A stretch of 64,000 bases of DNA from Armigeres subalbatus (Eukaryota > Arthropoda > Insecta > Diptera > Culicidae): contig NC_085140.1 in NCBI RefSeq assembly GCF_024139115.2, positions 50,493,907-50,557,906 on the forward strand. Direction: 5' to 3'. Every line of letters begins with the position of its first letter. The first letter of the stretch is position 1. This document shows, piece by piece, positions 10,374 through 22,776 of this stretch. The notes under the pieces are model-generated. The model made no database searches. It saw nothing but the letters and a program-made list of their open reading frames with translations, and was not told where the DNA came from. The position numbers and the translations under genes were made by a program.

Positions 10374-10599
10374 AAGGGGACAGCTTTTAGGCATAAATGG
10401 TTTCTAAAATAGCGTGGTGATGAATATATTTTAAAAAAATGCGGTTTGAACTTGAAATTATGTTCCTGAAAAAAATGATCAAAAGGTTCGGCATTTGAGC
10501 TGCAATTAATATTTGTTCTACGCGACCCACCAACAACCCGTTCGCGACCCCCCTGGGGGTCGGGACCCACAGTTTGGGAGACCATGCCATAGATAATTA

Positions 10600-11010
10600 A
10601 CGTTCCGAGCGCACAAAGCAAAACAAAATAAAACGAGCCCTAATTGATTATTTTGCTGGTTGCACAAAGCAGAACAAAATATTTCGTATGAGCACGAGAT
10701 CGTTCTGTGTGCTGTTCAACGCACAATAAAAAGCTCCTTCTGTTTTACAAACAAAAGTTGATCACGTACTAATTTATCTGATCTGCGACCGCACAAAATC
10801 GAGAAAAAAATTGATCGGATCTTTAAACTGTTCCGCGTCGTAAAGGCAACGCGATTGGTCAATTAATTTACTCGCCGACTGCGCAAAACCGAACAAAATC
10901 ACTCAGATCTTGAGAAGTTTTGCATCCTCATCGAAACACTATTGATCACGCGATGATTAATTTGATCTCCGACCACATAGAACAGAACACGCGCATTGAT
11001 TAATTCGCAA
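10600..11010. repeat. Degenerate tandem repeat, ~100-bp unit
   Basis: The motifs 'ttgatcacg…taattta', 'gatctgcgaccgcacaaa' and 'cgaacaaaat' return four to five times at roughly 100-base spacing (about 10605, 10755, 10850, 10948). Units are strongly diverged. Confidence 0.5.
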
Positions 11011-11404
11011 AATTAAAAAACATCACTTGGATCTCGAAAGTGAAACACTTCCTGAACGAAACACGATTGATCGTAAAACCCTATGGATCCAGAAAAATGA
11101 AACGATAGAATCTTTATAATAAAAACGAATGAAAAATGGTTTGCTGTTTAAAATGAATTACATATGAGGCCATTTACATTTGCGGCAAGCAAACTATTGC
11201 TTTAATCGAGAATGGTGCTTAGTGTTTTTGGATTTTTATTATAAAAAGAAGTGTTACCGAATTCTAAGAATAGAAGAATGTAAGGAAAGTGCGATTTTGT
11301 GTTTCAGAAGGATGAAACGTTTTCCCATATAGCGAATTTGGATCAACACTGCTGACAGCCTCCCAGTTCACTTGATGTAAACCTTTTAGAGTATTTCGTG
11401 TGGT

Positions 11405-11555
11405 CATATCTAGACCAACATTTGAAAAGGGTAACAGCCAAAAAATTATTCCTTCTAATTCCTCGTCTACATATGTAGCTTTATATGTAGACGAAGAATC
11501 AGAAGGAATAAATTTTGGCTGTTACGCCCTTTTCAAATGGTGGTCTAGATATATG
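11405..11555. mobile_element. Near-perfect 151-bp palindrome (foldback MITE)
   Basis: The left arm begins CATATCTAGACCAACATTTG and the right arm ends with its inverted match. About 70 bases per arm pair with few mismatches around a short centre near 11480 (ATATGTAGCTTTATAT). There is no coding potential. Confidence 0.8.
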
Positions 11556-13315
11556 CTGTCGAAATTGGGCTCGTGTAAAAAGCCCTTCTGGCTTTTTCTA
11601 TTCTTTAAGTGATAAACTTTGTAAACAACTTAAAAAATCACTCTAATAAAGTTAAAAAAAAACGTGCTGTCGAAAATAAACGAACATGAAATATCTACTT
11701 TGACCCAATTCTAAGTAGCCGCTTTAATTATTTTGAAAAAAGTTGGAAGGTTCCGAAACACATGCTGTAATTGATACATATTATATCAACCTGCAATAAA
11801 AGCAATTGCTAATAAAATTCGATTATCTAATAAGAAATAATCGAAGTTTTGATTTATATGAAAAAGAAATGCTTCAATGAAATGCAGGCCAGTGCAGCCC
11901 GCCGCCAGTGTTACACTTGCTATGTTTGCAAACTTTTGCATTGAGGCTAACCAAATTTCCAACCAGTTAACTTGCTGACTAAATCTACCGGAAAACCGCA
12001 TCCTTACAAACGATCTACGAAAGTGTTAACTGCCAGACCACAGAATACACGACCTTTAGTCTTTAACACGGTACCGCTCGCCCTCCACACCCCCGGAATT
12101 TTGTTATCCCGCCGAGAATTGTGCCTCGATGCATCCTGCAGGACGCATTTCACTAGACTACAACTGCGCCGGGACTCATCCATATGAATGGCACGCAATT
12201 TGCAGAATCATTGTTCTTGCGGCCACACAAAGCACCAGCCTGAGGATTCAACCGACCTCGAGGTCATGTTCACAAGCTTACCGAAGGCACTCTCGCCCTC
12301 GGTTCCCGTATTCACCCCTTCTTTCGTTGGATTTGAAACGCAAACGAACGGACACTCACACACGTAATCCGCATTCCGAGGATTCTCCGCATAATGCGTT
12401 TGTTATGCAAATCTAACCACTGTTTTCTTGTCCCATCGTGCGCCCGGACTCCGATCCGCCCCGGTTGCTTGCTGGTCAGAACAACTTCGCAACACACATC
12501 CGATTTGCAACTAGATAACATTAGTGTTAATGGAGTGACCAATTGCTTTCCTTTCGGTTTTCGAGGCGGGAATGGCTCACACCACGTGTTCTCACTTGCA
12601 TAAGTGTGATAGCGGTTTTAGGCGGGAAGTGATGGCAACTCACCGGAAATGTGTTCAATGAAGATTTATTAGTGGGGAAGGGTTAGCTTGGCCACACGGC
12701 ATTCATCTTGGAGAAACGATTTCGTGGTTGGCACTCTCCAGACAATTTGACCGAATTTTGCCGCACAAACGATGAGCTTGCAGAATAGTGATGGATACAA
12801 TTGATCACGAGCTATAGACAATCGACGTCCACAATAGAATTCATGCAAACGCTAGGGATCGAACGTCATGCTGCAAATCCGCTGGGTGCACAGGGAGGTG
12901 GAACTACGTTCTGATTGTGTCGGTCAGAGTGATTACAGAGGAATACAACAACTTTGGCCAACCAGTCGTTGTTGTTAGCAGTGGTTGTGGCCGGCATTTG
13001 TGCGGAAGTTTGCAGCATAAACAAACAATCATCAAGCGCATTAGCTTGGGCGGAGTTGGGTCGACTGACAGAAGCGATTACGACTGTAATTGCATCGAAT
13101 CTCTCGGATATTGGCGAACACGACATCAGATAAAGCTTACATGTTTTGCATGTTGGATTAAAAGGGTGACACCAAACTAGGGAAGTTTTGTTATTAGCAG
13201 ATAGATATATTTTCTAATTTTAAATATATTTCGTGAGCAGATTTTAAGCATGCAAAAAAAGCTAGCATTTAATTAAACGTCCTGTTATTTTAAAACGAAA
13301 TAAATTTAAATTGTG
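11556..13315. other. No recognisable gene; GC-richer, apparently unique island at 12000-13130
   Basis: Several open frames up to 95 codons overlap on both strands between 12000 and 13130, none with a recognisable domain or a credible start. The composition differs from the surrounding AT-rich repeats, so host regulatory DNA or an unseen exon is possible. Confidence 0.4.
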
Positions 13316-13544
13316 CCTGTCATAAGACGAGTTTATACAATCCCATTGAATTCCACCACTTAATTGTATCTTGACAGATACGTATTTCGACCTCAAAAGT
13401 AAGGCCGTCTTCAGTGTCTCGTACTTGATTCGACTTGACGAGACACTGAAGACGGCCTTACTTTTGAGGTCGAAATACGTATCTGTCAAGATACAATTAA
13501 GTGGTGTAATTCAATGGGATTGTATAAACTCGTCTTATGACAGG
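13316..13544. mobile_element. Long near-perfect palindrome (foldback element), 229 bp
   Basis: The arms run from CCTGTCATAAGACGAGTTTA to its inverted match, about 107 bases each. They pair almost without mismatch around a 15-base loop near 13430. The arms contain 'gtatttcgacctcaaaagtaagg' and 'gtcttcagtgtctcgt'. Pieces of this family recur at 14965-15052, 17380-17475, 56563-56650 and 59580-59640, so it is a dispersed element. Near-identical arms indicate a recent insertion or ongoing arm homogenisation. Confidence 0.8.
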
Positions 13545-14964
13545 TGAAAACATTCCACTAAAAAGCTCAAAATAATTTTCTTATTTAAAATGTGATAGCT
13601 TGAAGATTTCAAACAACTCTAATTGAACATCAAATGTTTATTCGTTTGTTGAGTACAGGTGCATTTTTATACGTCTTTGAGCTTCCAATACATTTAGCTG
13701 TGAATCTGATATGCAATTACTATTCATAGGTTTGACCCTATGGGATTATTGGAATAAGGGAAAGCTCGATTATTTGAAAACCGTTTGAAGTAAAACAAAG
13801 CATTACGAATGGTAAAATTAATTTCTTATTTGAATAACTCGAATAAGCACCGCGAGCATAATTTCTTTAGATCTTCCAGCAAGCCTGAGCTCCCACCCTA
13901 TCATTTAAATATTGTTTTCATAAGCTTCAACCTCGAACTCATCCCTTTCGCAAATGCTCATTTCAGTTTGCGCTCAAATCCCGTGTAAACCCGTGTGCGT
14001 TGAATATTCCGTAATAATTACATTTCACCTAATTATGAAGTCAACTTCTCACATCGTTCCCGCCATCATCATCATCGTCCTCGTCGTCGTCGTTTCCAGC
14101 CAAAACAAGCTGAAACGAATTTTTCCCCCAGCAACGCCATCTTCTGAAGGAAAACGAACCGAAGTCCTCCTGACAGACCGAGCGGAAAAATCCCTACATG
14201 GGAAAACGGGCGCGGATTGAACGAGTTCAGCATCTCGGCAACGGAGCAGTGCAGCGGGGGAGAGGGCACCAGACCGTTGCGTTGTCGCCGGCATCGGTGG
14301 GGGTGTTCTGTGAAGCAGCGACCCCGACCGGTAGCAAGCGATCTGTTGTTACTCTACCGAACCAAAACCAACTCCTTTTCCACGGGAAATCACGAAAACA
14401 AATCCTTATTAGCATTTTAAATTGGATTAAAACTTGGGATCAGAATGACGGTGGCAGCGTACAAAATCATTCTTGCTGAAGAAAGGAGCAGGGTTGGCAG
14501 AAAGGTTTGTGGTTTCAAATGTTATCAATTGATTGATGCAAAGTTTTTCGTAGATAATATTAGTATTAAATTATTTAATGAACATATTGAAAGAACGATA
14601 AATCATTCACAGTCGATTACACTATTGTATCCCGTTTTTCATGAAGTCGTTCGGCATAATGCAAAACTCTTCATTTCATCTTCATTTCCATCACAACGCA
14701 ATTCTTTTTACGCATCAGATATGGCTTTGGAGAATTGTCACGACGTATGCTATTCGTAATTTGCAATGCTGATGTATTTACAGCTGCATCTAACAATTGA
14801 AAACCGAGTTCTGCATATTCAAAATTCTAAGGTAATAAGGTAGAAAGAGTCTGAAGCTTGGAAAAATAACACTGTAGTGCTTGGTCAATCACTGAGTAAA
14901 TAGCTCACTTGTCATGAGCCGAGTTAGTACTTCTGTCCCATTTGATTACAGATACATTTTTCAA
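13545..14964. other. No defensible gene; GC-richer unique-looking island at 13950-14450
   Basis: A frame from an ATG at 14035 to 14220 opens with a hydrophobic run (IIIIVLVVVVSS) that looks like a signal peptide. The run is, however, the translation of an ATC/GTC microsatellite at about 14055-14095. TAATTA-type homeodomain sites sit at about 14011 and 14028. Another frame, 14445-14759 (104 codons), has no family signature. Confidence 0.35.
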
Positions 14965-15052
14965 ACCTCATCAGTAAGGCCGTCTTCAGTGTCTTGACTC
15001 GACTCAAGTACGATACACTGAAGGTAACCTTACTGTTGAAATAGATTTGATA
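14965..15052. repeat. Partial copy of the 13316-13544 palindrome family
   Basis: It contains 'cagtaaggccgtcttcagtgt' and an imperfect inverted partner around a short loop, as in the long palindrome. It is more diverged. Confidence 0.6.
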
Positions 15053-15339
15053 GCATCTGGCATGATGGTCTGGACTGGAGCTTGAGCGATATAATCTTCT
15101 TAAATTATCATTTTAAAAAATCGTTAAACTCTAAAATAACCCGACGAGGACATTCTGCGGTGTCACTTAGTAAAACGATTTTCATTTCGGACCACACCCC
15201 CAGAGGATTTTTCGGACCTAAAACTCAGATTATTCGAACTTCCCCCGTAACGCTGGGCAGACATATTTGCTGAGTAATGTTGAGTAAGGTATTGATATTG
15301 CAGGTAGATCCAAGATTAATATGTGTACTGGATTTTTAT

Positions 15340-15720
15340 TTCAAATTCATTCTAGAGGAACTTTCTGGCAGATAGATATTCCTTTAAAATTACACCAATA
15401 ATTCATTTTGAAACTCAAAAAAAAAAACTTTAAAAATCCATTAGAGATTACTCCAGGAATTCCTTCGGACAACCCCGGACGGATTTGCTTTGGAGATTTT
15501 TCCAGGAATTCTTTAGGAATTTTGCTCAGAAATCGGTTCAGAACTTCCGTAACAAGTTCTTAGGAAATTTTTTGATAAATTCCTTGAGGAATATTTTTTG
15601 AAAATTCCCCCAGAAAATCTTTTCAAAGCTTTAGAAAAAAAATCTAGGAAATTCCTGACGAATTTCTGAATCAACTTCTGAAGGAATTTTCAAAGGAACT
15701 CCTGAACAAAGTTACTGTGC
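15340..15720. repeat. AT-rich 12-bp-period repeat
   Basis: Runs of 'ggaattcctt', 'gaaattttt' and 'aaattcc' at about 12-base spacing belong to the same style as 6045-7030. They are strongly degenerate. Confidence 0.45.
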
Positions 15721-17379
15721 ACGTGCTTCAGTTGATGGTGCATGAGTCGCGTCTTTTAGTGTCTCGTACAAACGAAGTATCGTGGGGCATCGTAATCCGT
15801 ATACTTAAGCACCTATAAAAGAGCAGATACACTACGAAAGCAAACCAGGAATGTAAAAACATTGCTTCGAGGAATATAAGGCAATCTTAAAATGTTAGAC
15901 AAGTTGAAAAAAGGTCGTGAATACAGAAAAGGCAATATGTGCAATTTTTGACGATTTGTGTAATTGATTGTGGGAGAAAAACTATAAAATAAAAACCTAG
16001 TAATGACTAATATCCTCGACTGTGTACTGTTACACAGTAGAATTGAGAAATTGTTCACGCGATAAATTTGTTTGTTTTTGGGTCTAATTACAAATATAAA
16101 TGATTATGCTTTGCTGAAAAATATCGTTTATCGCAAAAAAAAATGGATCTCCCCCTGAGGTGTGGCATCTCACCCGAACTTGACTTTTTTTGTAATTTAA
16201 ATACCTAGTACAGTCCGATTTTTATGTTTTACAAATGCTTCTACACTATGTAGTTGGATCCCTAAACCAAAGATTTTAAAGTACAAGATAGTCCACTCTT
16301 CATTTTCCCATACAAGTCGCTGGAGAACAACTTTTCTGTAGGGCAGCGCCAACTGGTGAATATAAGTCAAACTATTTTAGTAAAAATGATCAAAGTACCC
16401 TTGAATTTTCACTGTCTTATTGTCAACAACAAACATGTTGATTGTTGACAGAACTCGAATACACAAAAATTTGCCAACGATTCTGACTTATCGATGTATT
16501 TCGACAACGGGCTGATAAATAGAGCAACTAGAACAGATGCCAGGGCCTAAGGCGCAATTAGATTGCTTTGGACCCCTTGCAACGGTTTCTTCACGGGCTA
16601 CCCGAAGAGGATTCCCCGAAAGGACTAATGGAGAGGCGTCCCCAGAACCCGTGTAATTGTGGTACCCTTATAAGTGTTCGACTGTTGCCATTTTCCTCCA
16701 GGTCACATGCTTTTCTATTTGTTGAAAAGTACGAAAAAGTTAATATTTTTTCTTTTCTGTGTTGTAAATTACAATGTATAATGATCCGAATACTTTTTGA
16801 TTTGGTTGTTTCGTTGTATCCGAACTAGCAAAATCTGCACTGCATATTCCACAGTTTTTGTTCATGAACTCGATGATGTAGCATTTTTGTTCGATGAAGG
16901 CTGCCGGATGATTAAGGATCCATCAAGTTAGTTGGAGAAAGCGGCCGTAGTATAGGCGATAGCTCGCTGTTTTTGAAAGGAAGTATGTTAAAAATAAGTA
17001 ACAAGAACAATCACGAATCAAGAAAGAAAAACTTTAGATTTTAAGGAAGTTAGCCATTTGAGGTTTCTGGGAAACAAGCCACCAGAAGCACTTATTTTTT
17101 ATATGTTTTTAATCGTTACATTGGCTCCGCGTGAAAACTGTTATATTTCCATCAGATTATTTGATCACAAATAAAAAAACGACAAAAAATAAAAAAATCG
17201 CCGGAGGGAAGCACTTTGTTTCCAATAAACCGAAAAAAATATGACGTTTTGCATTTCATTTTGTTTTGATTGTTTTGGAAGCAACGATTCTACGCGTTGA
17301 TATGGAAGCAAATGTTCGCTCCAACCCGTGGAAACGAAGGCAACGATGCGCGGCCATGCGTTGATTTGATGAAATACTT
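15721..17379. other. No recognisable gene
   Basis: Mostly AT-rich. The motif 'ggtgtggcatctca' at about 16161 recurs near 17645, suggesting two relics of one repeat. No open frame shows a domain. Confidence 0.4.
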
Positions 17380-17475
17380 GTCATAAGACGAGTTTGTACA
17401 ATCCCATTGAACCGTATTTCGACCTCAACAGTAAGGCAGTCTTCAGTGTCTCGTACTTGACTCGACTTGATGAAA
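17380..17475. repeat. Partial copy of the 13316-13544 palindrome family
   Basis: The order 'cataagacgagtttgtacaa', then 'cgtatttcgacctcaacagt', then 'cttcagtgtctcgtac' follows one arm of the long palindrome, with a deletion in the middle. Confidence 0.65.
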
Positions 17476-17836
17476 TAGTTCGACCGCCATCCGTTGCAGC
17501 GCTAGAGTCGTGTTCGCCTGTTTTGGCAATAGTGGACTATATTTTAATACATAATATTTGCAATATTTGCATAAACTATCAAAATAATAATTAGAGTTTC
17601 AATATCAACGGTTTGTTTTGCAGAAATGTCGACTTTTGAAAAGGTGTGGCATCTCAACCGTATTTTCCCTATGTTCAAGTAAACGGTGAATATTATAGTG
17701 GCATAGGGGATTTTATTAATCATTTTGAAGAAGCAACCGTAAAATTTTTAGCTACATGGGTCTCAAGTGTAAGAATTTTTCCTTGTTTGAGAAAATAATG
17801 TAGTAGAGAATATCCATGGTACAAAATGAGAAACCC
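17476..17836. other. No recognisable gene
   Basis: Flanking sequence of the jockey-like insertion, with no clear element. Confidence 0.4.
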
Positions 17837-17848
17837 AAATATAGCTGC

Positions 17849-19617
17849 CCCACCAAGTATAGTCCGCCACTCCGACAAGCGGACAATATTATCGCTTCAC
17901 CGGCAGATAAATCGCAGTTGCTAGCCGCAACCTTTGTACAAGCACACTCCAATCAGATGGCAGACGATCCAGAAACCACCACTGCAGTGAACAAGTCCAT
18001 CGCATACATCGACCAGACACAGCTGTGCGACGCACATCCATGGCTGATTCGCCCTAAAGAAGTTGCTTAGCTCATCCGTAGGCTAAAATCCAAAAAGTCC
18101 CCTGGTCAAGACAAAATTCCTAACTTTGTGATCAAGAAGCTACCTCGAAAAGGTCATATCTTCCTCGCTAAAATATTTTCTGCTTGTGTAAGACTTGGGT
18201 ATTTTCCGAGTGCGTGGAGTAATAGTAATCGCCATCCCGAAACCAAATAACTATAGACCAATAAGCCTGTTGCCGTCATTCAGTAAACTTCTTGAACGAA
18301 TTATTCTAAAACGAATCGAGCAGCATCTGGAGACAACACGTATCATTCCTGATGAACAGTTTGGCTTCAAAAAAGGGCATTCCACCAACCATCAACTGGT
18401 CCGTCTTGTGAAGGAAATACGGAGCAACTTCGCGTTGAAGAAATCTTCCGGCATGGTGCTATTGGATGTTGAAAAGGCATACGACTCGGTGTGGCAGGAA
18501 GTAATCCTACACAAAATGCGACTTGGAAACTTCCCTCTCTATGTCCTGAAAATCATCCGCTCCTTTTTGCTGCATCGTAGCTACCAGGTATCTGTAAATG
18601 GGCACCCATCAAATCAGTGGGATATACCATTCGGTGTCCCCCAAGGCGCTGTTTTAAGCCCCACGTTGTACAACATTTTCACCGCTGACATAGTGATGGT
18701 AGATGATGTTCAGTATTTTCTCTTCGCGGATGATACTGGATTTGTTGCATCGGATGATGACCCAGCCATTATAGTCTCCAAACTACAAACTGCTCAAAAT
18801 GCTCTGGAAAGATTCCAGAAGAAGTGGAAAATCAAGACAAATGCTGATAAATCGCAAGCAATTTTCTTCACGCGTAAACGAAGCCCACAAAATCTTCCAC
18901 GGCATGAGATCACCGTATGGGATCGACCAATTACATGGTCGGATGATGTGAGATATCTGGGACTAAATCTGGACCGCAAACTAACATTTGCCACCCATAT
19001 CAAAAACTCCGTGAGTAAGTGCAACAAGTTCATAAGAATGCTGTATGCTCTTATCAATCGACACTCCCACTTGGACACCAACTCTAAACTACTGGTTTAC
19101 AAAGCAGTGTTCAAGCAGTCAATGACTTACGGTTTCCCTGCATGGTATAATTGCGCTGCTGTCCATCGAAAGAAACTTCAGGTAAAACAGAACCGAATTC
19201 TCAAGATGATTCTGAACTTGGATGCTCAACACCCAACAGACGATGTCCACAGGATTGCGAAGATAGAAAAAATCAACGATTGGTTCAATCGAATTCTTCC
19301 AAAATTTTGGATAGGATGCACCACATCAGCAAACCCTTTGCTAGAGAATTTGACGCAGTAGATTTTGTAGTAGTCTGTGATATTAGAATAGCTCCAGTTT
19401 CCTTTTACTATCCCTAACCTATATTGCACATTCGAAGGTTTTTTTCTTCCAAACTTTTTCCATCAGTTGCTAAATGTTTCAGTTTGAACCAAACACTAGT
19501 ATACATAGTACTTCTCGAATTACTGAGTTGCTGAACGGTAGTCCATAACTCAACTTTAGATAGTAACTTTACCCATGTAATTGCCAAAAGTAAAGAAATA
19601 AATTGAATTGAAAATTG
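17849..19617 (+). mobile_element. 5'-truncated jockey-like LINE with 12-bp target duplication
   Basis: AAATATAGCTGC precedes (17837-17848) and follows (19618-19629) the element, overlapping the 3' tail built of 'ttgaattgaaa' units. The coding part starts within the linker before the reverse transcriptase (…KSKKSPGQDKIPNF…) and runs through the full palm and thumb. One in-frame TAG (18068-18070) and a small deletion with frame change near 18210-18245 disable it. The exact duplication and the long open frame make it one of the younger LINE insertions here. Confidence 0.9.
18195..19361 (+). pseudogene. Jockey-like reverse transcriptase, longest coding remnant (388 codons)
   Basis: From residue 17 the product shows NNYRPISLLPSFSKLLE, then GF.KGHSTNHQL (about 56-66). 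The catalytic LLDVEKAYDSVW box has Asp at about residue 91. GVPQGAVLSP lies near 143-152 and the FADD box at residues 177-180 (bases 18723-18734). A C-terminal region with WYNCA and RILKMIL follows. The order and style are those of jockey-type LINE reverse transcriptases, which copy element RNA at the nicked target. The ATG at 18195 is not the true start. It is created by the frame change, and the upstream coding sequence continues in another frame from 17849. No complete endonuclease is present. Confidence 0.9.
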
Positions 19618-19745
19618 AAATATAGCTGCTTAACGTGTCGAGTGGTCCAAGTTTAACAATAATATCAAAGCTGAATTGTTACACAAGTTATTTATTTTAC
19701 GATGAGTGATTCAAAACTCATAATTACCATCGTCGGGGTGACAAT

Positions 19746-20118
19746 TCGAGATGGGCGTTCAGATCCGGAACCGTTAAAATGATCCGGTTCTTTGAAGTGA
19801 GTGAATGATTCGTAGCTCACTTTTTCAAAGATCCGGTTCACCAGATCAGCAAGTTACCGAATCATGTGTGAGGAAATGATAAAATTAAAATTTGTTGTAG
19901 GTTCTCTATGCATGTTATAAGTATAAGTGAGTGAGAGAGGGGTGAAATTATTGAATGTACGAGTCAAAAGTGTAGTCCTGAATGACAACCGTTTCACCAT
20001 TTTGCATTTTCCTTACTTTTTGATCCAAAGATCCGATCCGTATGAAAGATCCGGATCATTAGACTGAATGACCCAGATCTGATCCGTTCAACGATGTGAT
20101 CCGTTTTGCCCATCTCTA
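19746..20118. mobile_element. hAT MITE with exact 8-bp target duplication
   Basis: The ends are TCGAGATGGGC and GCCCATCTCTA (inverted repeat of 11 bp, one mismatch). The flanks GTGACAAT at 19738-19745 and 20119-20126 are identical. The 373-bp interior is rich in 'gatccggttc' and 'gatccgatcc' subrepeats. The exact duplication indicates a fairly recent insertion. Confidence 0.85.
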
Positions 20119-20126
20119 GTGACAAT

Positions 20127-20534
20127 AGGTCAAATGGGGGAATGGCCCGTGCAGCACAATTCATACAAAAATGATCGCAGTAAGTTGATTGTGACCCAAT
20201 CTGATCACATATGGGTTGCAGTAACTTATGTGGAACATGTGCGCTGCTAGGGGGGTCACTGTTTGAACTTCTTAGAATACTTGCAGATTGGATTGAATGC
20301 ATCTGAGGGCAATAAGACTAAATATAAGAGACCAGACTGCCGGTGAGAGCGGTTACCCATTCTCACCCTTCAGACCCATTGTCACCCTCGGCGGTACTAA
20401 ATTTATTGTCACACCGCGGAACTGCGCTTCCTAGAAGATCGAACGGAGATATTATGTCCAACCTGAACTATATCGGTGAGCTGACATGAGTATTTCTATT
20501 CCGACTACAGCCATAGTATGGTTGACGTTGAATT
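20127..20534. other. No recognisable gene
   Basis: Two similar 'caccctt…ccattgtcaccct' stretches lie near 20365-20395. Nothing else is assignable. Confidence 0.4.
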
Positions 20535-21480
20535 GCAGGACCTGTTGTTACAGTTTGATTTGGTAACCTGTGTTCCCAACAAAGCACACATACTGATGCT
20601 ATTAATTGGCGGCTATGAACACTACCTTTACGGTAGCTGCTCACTAGCGTACCCTTTCTAGTTGAGACATCAACCCTACTCGTGCCGCGTATAACAGTTT
20701 TGTGCATATCAAATTACATAATCTAACTAATAATGGTCTGATAAGCCTCATCAGTTGGCCAATACTTCCTTTTGTTATCTACGGTATTTATGCCGTAGAT
20801 TATAAATAGGAACGAATAAAGATTCAAAGCCGCTTACTTAAAGTGATCGGTAGTCGAAGACAAGCAAGTAAATCCAGTGATCTTAGAAAGAGTACAAACG
20901 GGTTATCGAACGAAAATCAACAAGACTAAACCTTCACGGTCCCGGAGCCGTTGTTGTTCAAGTGCACTGTGGTGTTATTCGTACATTCGGACCGTGTGCT
21001 GCTGGGTGCACTTATCACTAAACCCGCTATCACTCCTTGGCGGTTGTGACATCGTGCGGAAAACGTGAGAATTAAGAAGCCTCAAGGTGTCAGTGGCGAA
21101 CTAGTAGGGAGACGCTTGCCACGTTGGGACCCGGATCGTAAGTCCTCAGCCATACCAGCCATAGTGTGCAAGGCGAGCATAATACCAACCTCCACGCCGT
21201 CGAACTCGTTATCGACCGGCATCGATTGGCCATCTGACACGCTCCTCGTAGTCCTGCCAAGCTGATACCGGCCATGCGGCCCATCGTCGTCCGGCATATC
21301 ATCGTCCGGCCCTACCGTCGTCCGGCCTTCCCCCATCCGGCCTGTCGTCCATCACCAGCCCCTTGGCTTGATCGGACCAACAACGAGCAGCACCGTCGTT
21401 CCTGAGCCACCACCCAGCCGCCATCGTCGCCTGCGACAGTTGATTCAAAAGTATAAGATTGCTAATGTCGTTACTGTTCG
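20535..21480 (+). mobile_element. Probable LTR plus leader of an LTR retrotransposon (Bel/Pao-like)
   Basis: A TATA box (TTATAAATAGG, about 20797-20807) is followed within 20 bases by AATAAA (20815). That is the compact promoter and polyadenylation layout of an LTR. Downstream, a sequence starting TTGGCGGTTGTGACATCGTG (about 21039) sits where a primer-binding site would be, and a GC-richer leader follows with short 'gtcgtccggc' repeats at about 21270-21345. I see no gag-pol and no second LTR, so it is a fragment. The LTR start near 20535 is uncertain. Confidence 0.45.
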
Positions 21481-21907
21481 CGTGACTAACATGTAGGTAG
21501 GTTACTTCGACCTGGCAGCCAAAGTACCGGTACTATAAGTGTCAAACCGATGTTGGTGATGAAACTAAACATGCACTACAACATGATGCATGAATTATGG
21601 TCAATTGAAGCTTGTTAAAGCATAATTTGGCAAAATAATTTAATAATAATAATATAAAAAATGTATGGGAAGCAAAAGAGAATCTAAACGGAACATGATG
21701 CTCCAACTTTAATTTATTGTAACCGAGATCCAATGTTTAAGGTTTGGTTTTTTTTTATTCTGATTCGTTTTGAATTCGTTGTTGCCTATTGGTCAGTTGG
21801 TGAGTAGTTTGCTTCGTTCGTCAAAAACCCGCATTGAAAGAGTCAGCCGGGCAGGCCTACAAAATTGGGGTTCCGCATCACTCCTTTCTGGTGTGTTGGC
21901 GCATAAG
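21481..21907. other. No recognisable gene
   Basis: AT-rich sequence between the LTR-like fragment and a partial foldback element. Confidence 0.4.
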
Positions 21908-21987
21908 CTCGGCAAGCCTCGTTGGATAAACGTACAACTCGTGCTGAAAAAATCATCTTTTTGCAACTTGTTGCACAAACTACTATT
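21908..21987. repeat. Partial foldback element, copy 2 of the 9704-9824 family
   Basis: About 80 bases (starting 'ctcggcaagcctcgttgg' and ending 'gttgcacaaactactat') are practically the same as 9757-9834. The left arm of the hairpin is missing. Confidence 0.75.
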
Positions 21988-22399
21988 TCAGATTCCTGGA
22001 ATAACGTTGTGGGTGACATAAAAATTTTGACATTTGCAGAAAAAAACCTTAGTTGACATTTATGCTTTGGAGATTTGTTGACTTGACTTGAACCTATCTT
22101 GGAACTCACGCTACACACATATTGTTGCTAAATGGTTCAAAAAACCATGGATAGGTATGTCCTAACGTTATCATTCAAACACATTTTGTTTATTTCAAGG
22201 GAGCGCATGAGACAGCGCCCGGCGACGAGAGCGGGGCACGTGCACTTGATATTTCTATGGTGTCACCACAAAGTGTCACATTTGCTGCGCGCTCAACATT
22301 TTGATTCATGCGTCCCTTGACTGCTCAGCAGTGATTCTTATATGCGCTATGAGCCAGCTTGACAAGAGTCTCAGCAGCACAATTTTGTACGCATGAGAA
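21988..22399. other. No recognisable gene
   Basis: A GC-richer patch at 22200-22320 has no coding signature. Confidence 0.4.
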
Positions 22400-22740
22400 A
22401 AAGGCAACTCTGCCTGAAGCAATTTTCGACAAGAATCCCTTTGGACATTCTTCAAGATTTCCTTCAAAAGAATTTTTTCAAAAGATCATCGGGAAATAAT
22501 TTTAATAATAAATCTAAAAAATCTTTTGCAAATTCCGCCGGATTTTTCTTCGAAAATTGAATAAAGTAATTTTAAGAATTACTTCCGAATTTACCTCAGG
22601 GATTCCTTTGGTATTCAGAACTTCCTCCTGGATTTTTATTTCGGAAATTCTTCAAATCATTGATTTAAAATTACATTTACGAATTCCTTTATAAATTTCT
22701 TCAGAAATTTCTATGAATTTTTTTTTCAACTTTTTTCTTG
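22400..22740. repeat. AT-rich 12-bp-period repeat
   Basis: Degenerate 'gaaattcttc' and 'aattcctttg' units at about 12-base spacing, as at 6045-7030. Confidence 0.45.
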
Positions 22741-22776
22741 TACCCCTTTTTATTTTGGAGTAAATGAAAATAACAG

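Larger units (their letters stand above)
9013..10586. mobile_element. Non-autonomous hAT-type element (CAGAGCTTCCCAAAC ends)
   Basis: The left end is CAGAGCTTCCCAAACTTTTGG. The right end inverted is CATGGTCTCCCAAACTGTGG. Both termini also carry 'cgcgacccac' close inside. The flanks GCATAGAT (9005-9012) and CCATAGAT (10587-10594) form an 8-bp duplication with one mismatch. No transposase remains. The interior holds a small palindrome (9304-9370), a foldback element (9704-9824) and a nested RTE-like insertion (9862-10373). Confidence 0.75.

Noticed and set aside
14035..14220. Small secreted peptide with signal-peptide-like hydrophobic run
   Set aside because: The hydrophobic run is the translation of an ATC/GTC microsatellite and no conserved mature peptide follows.
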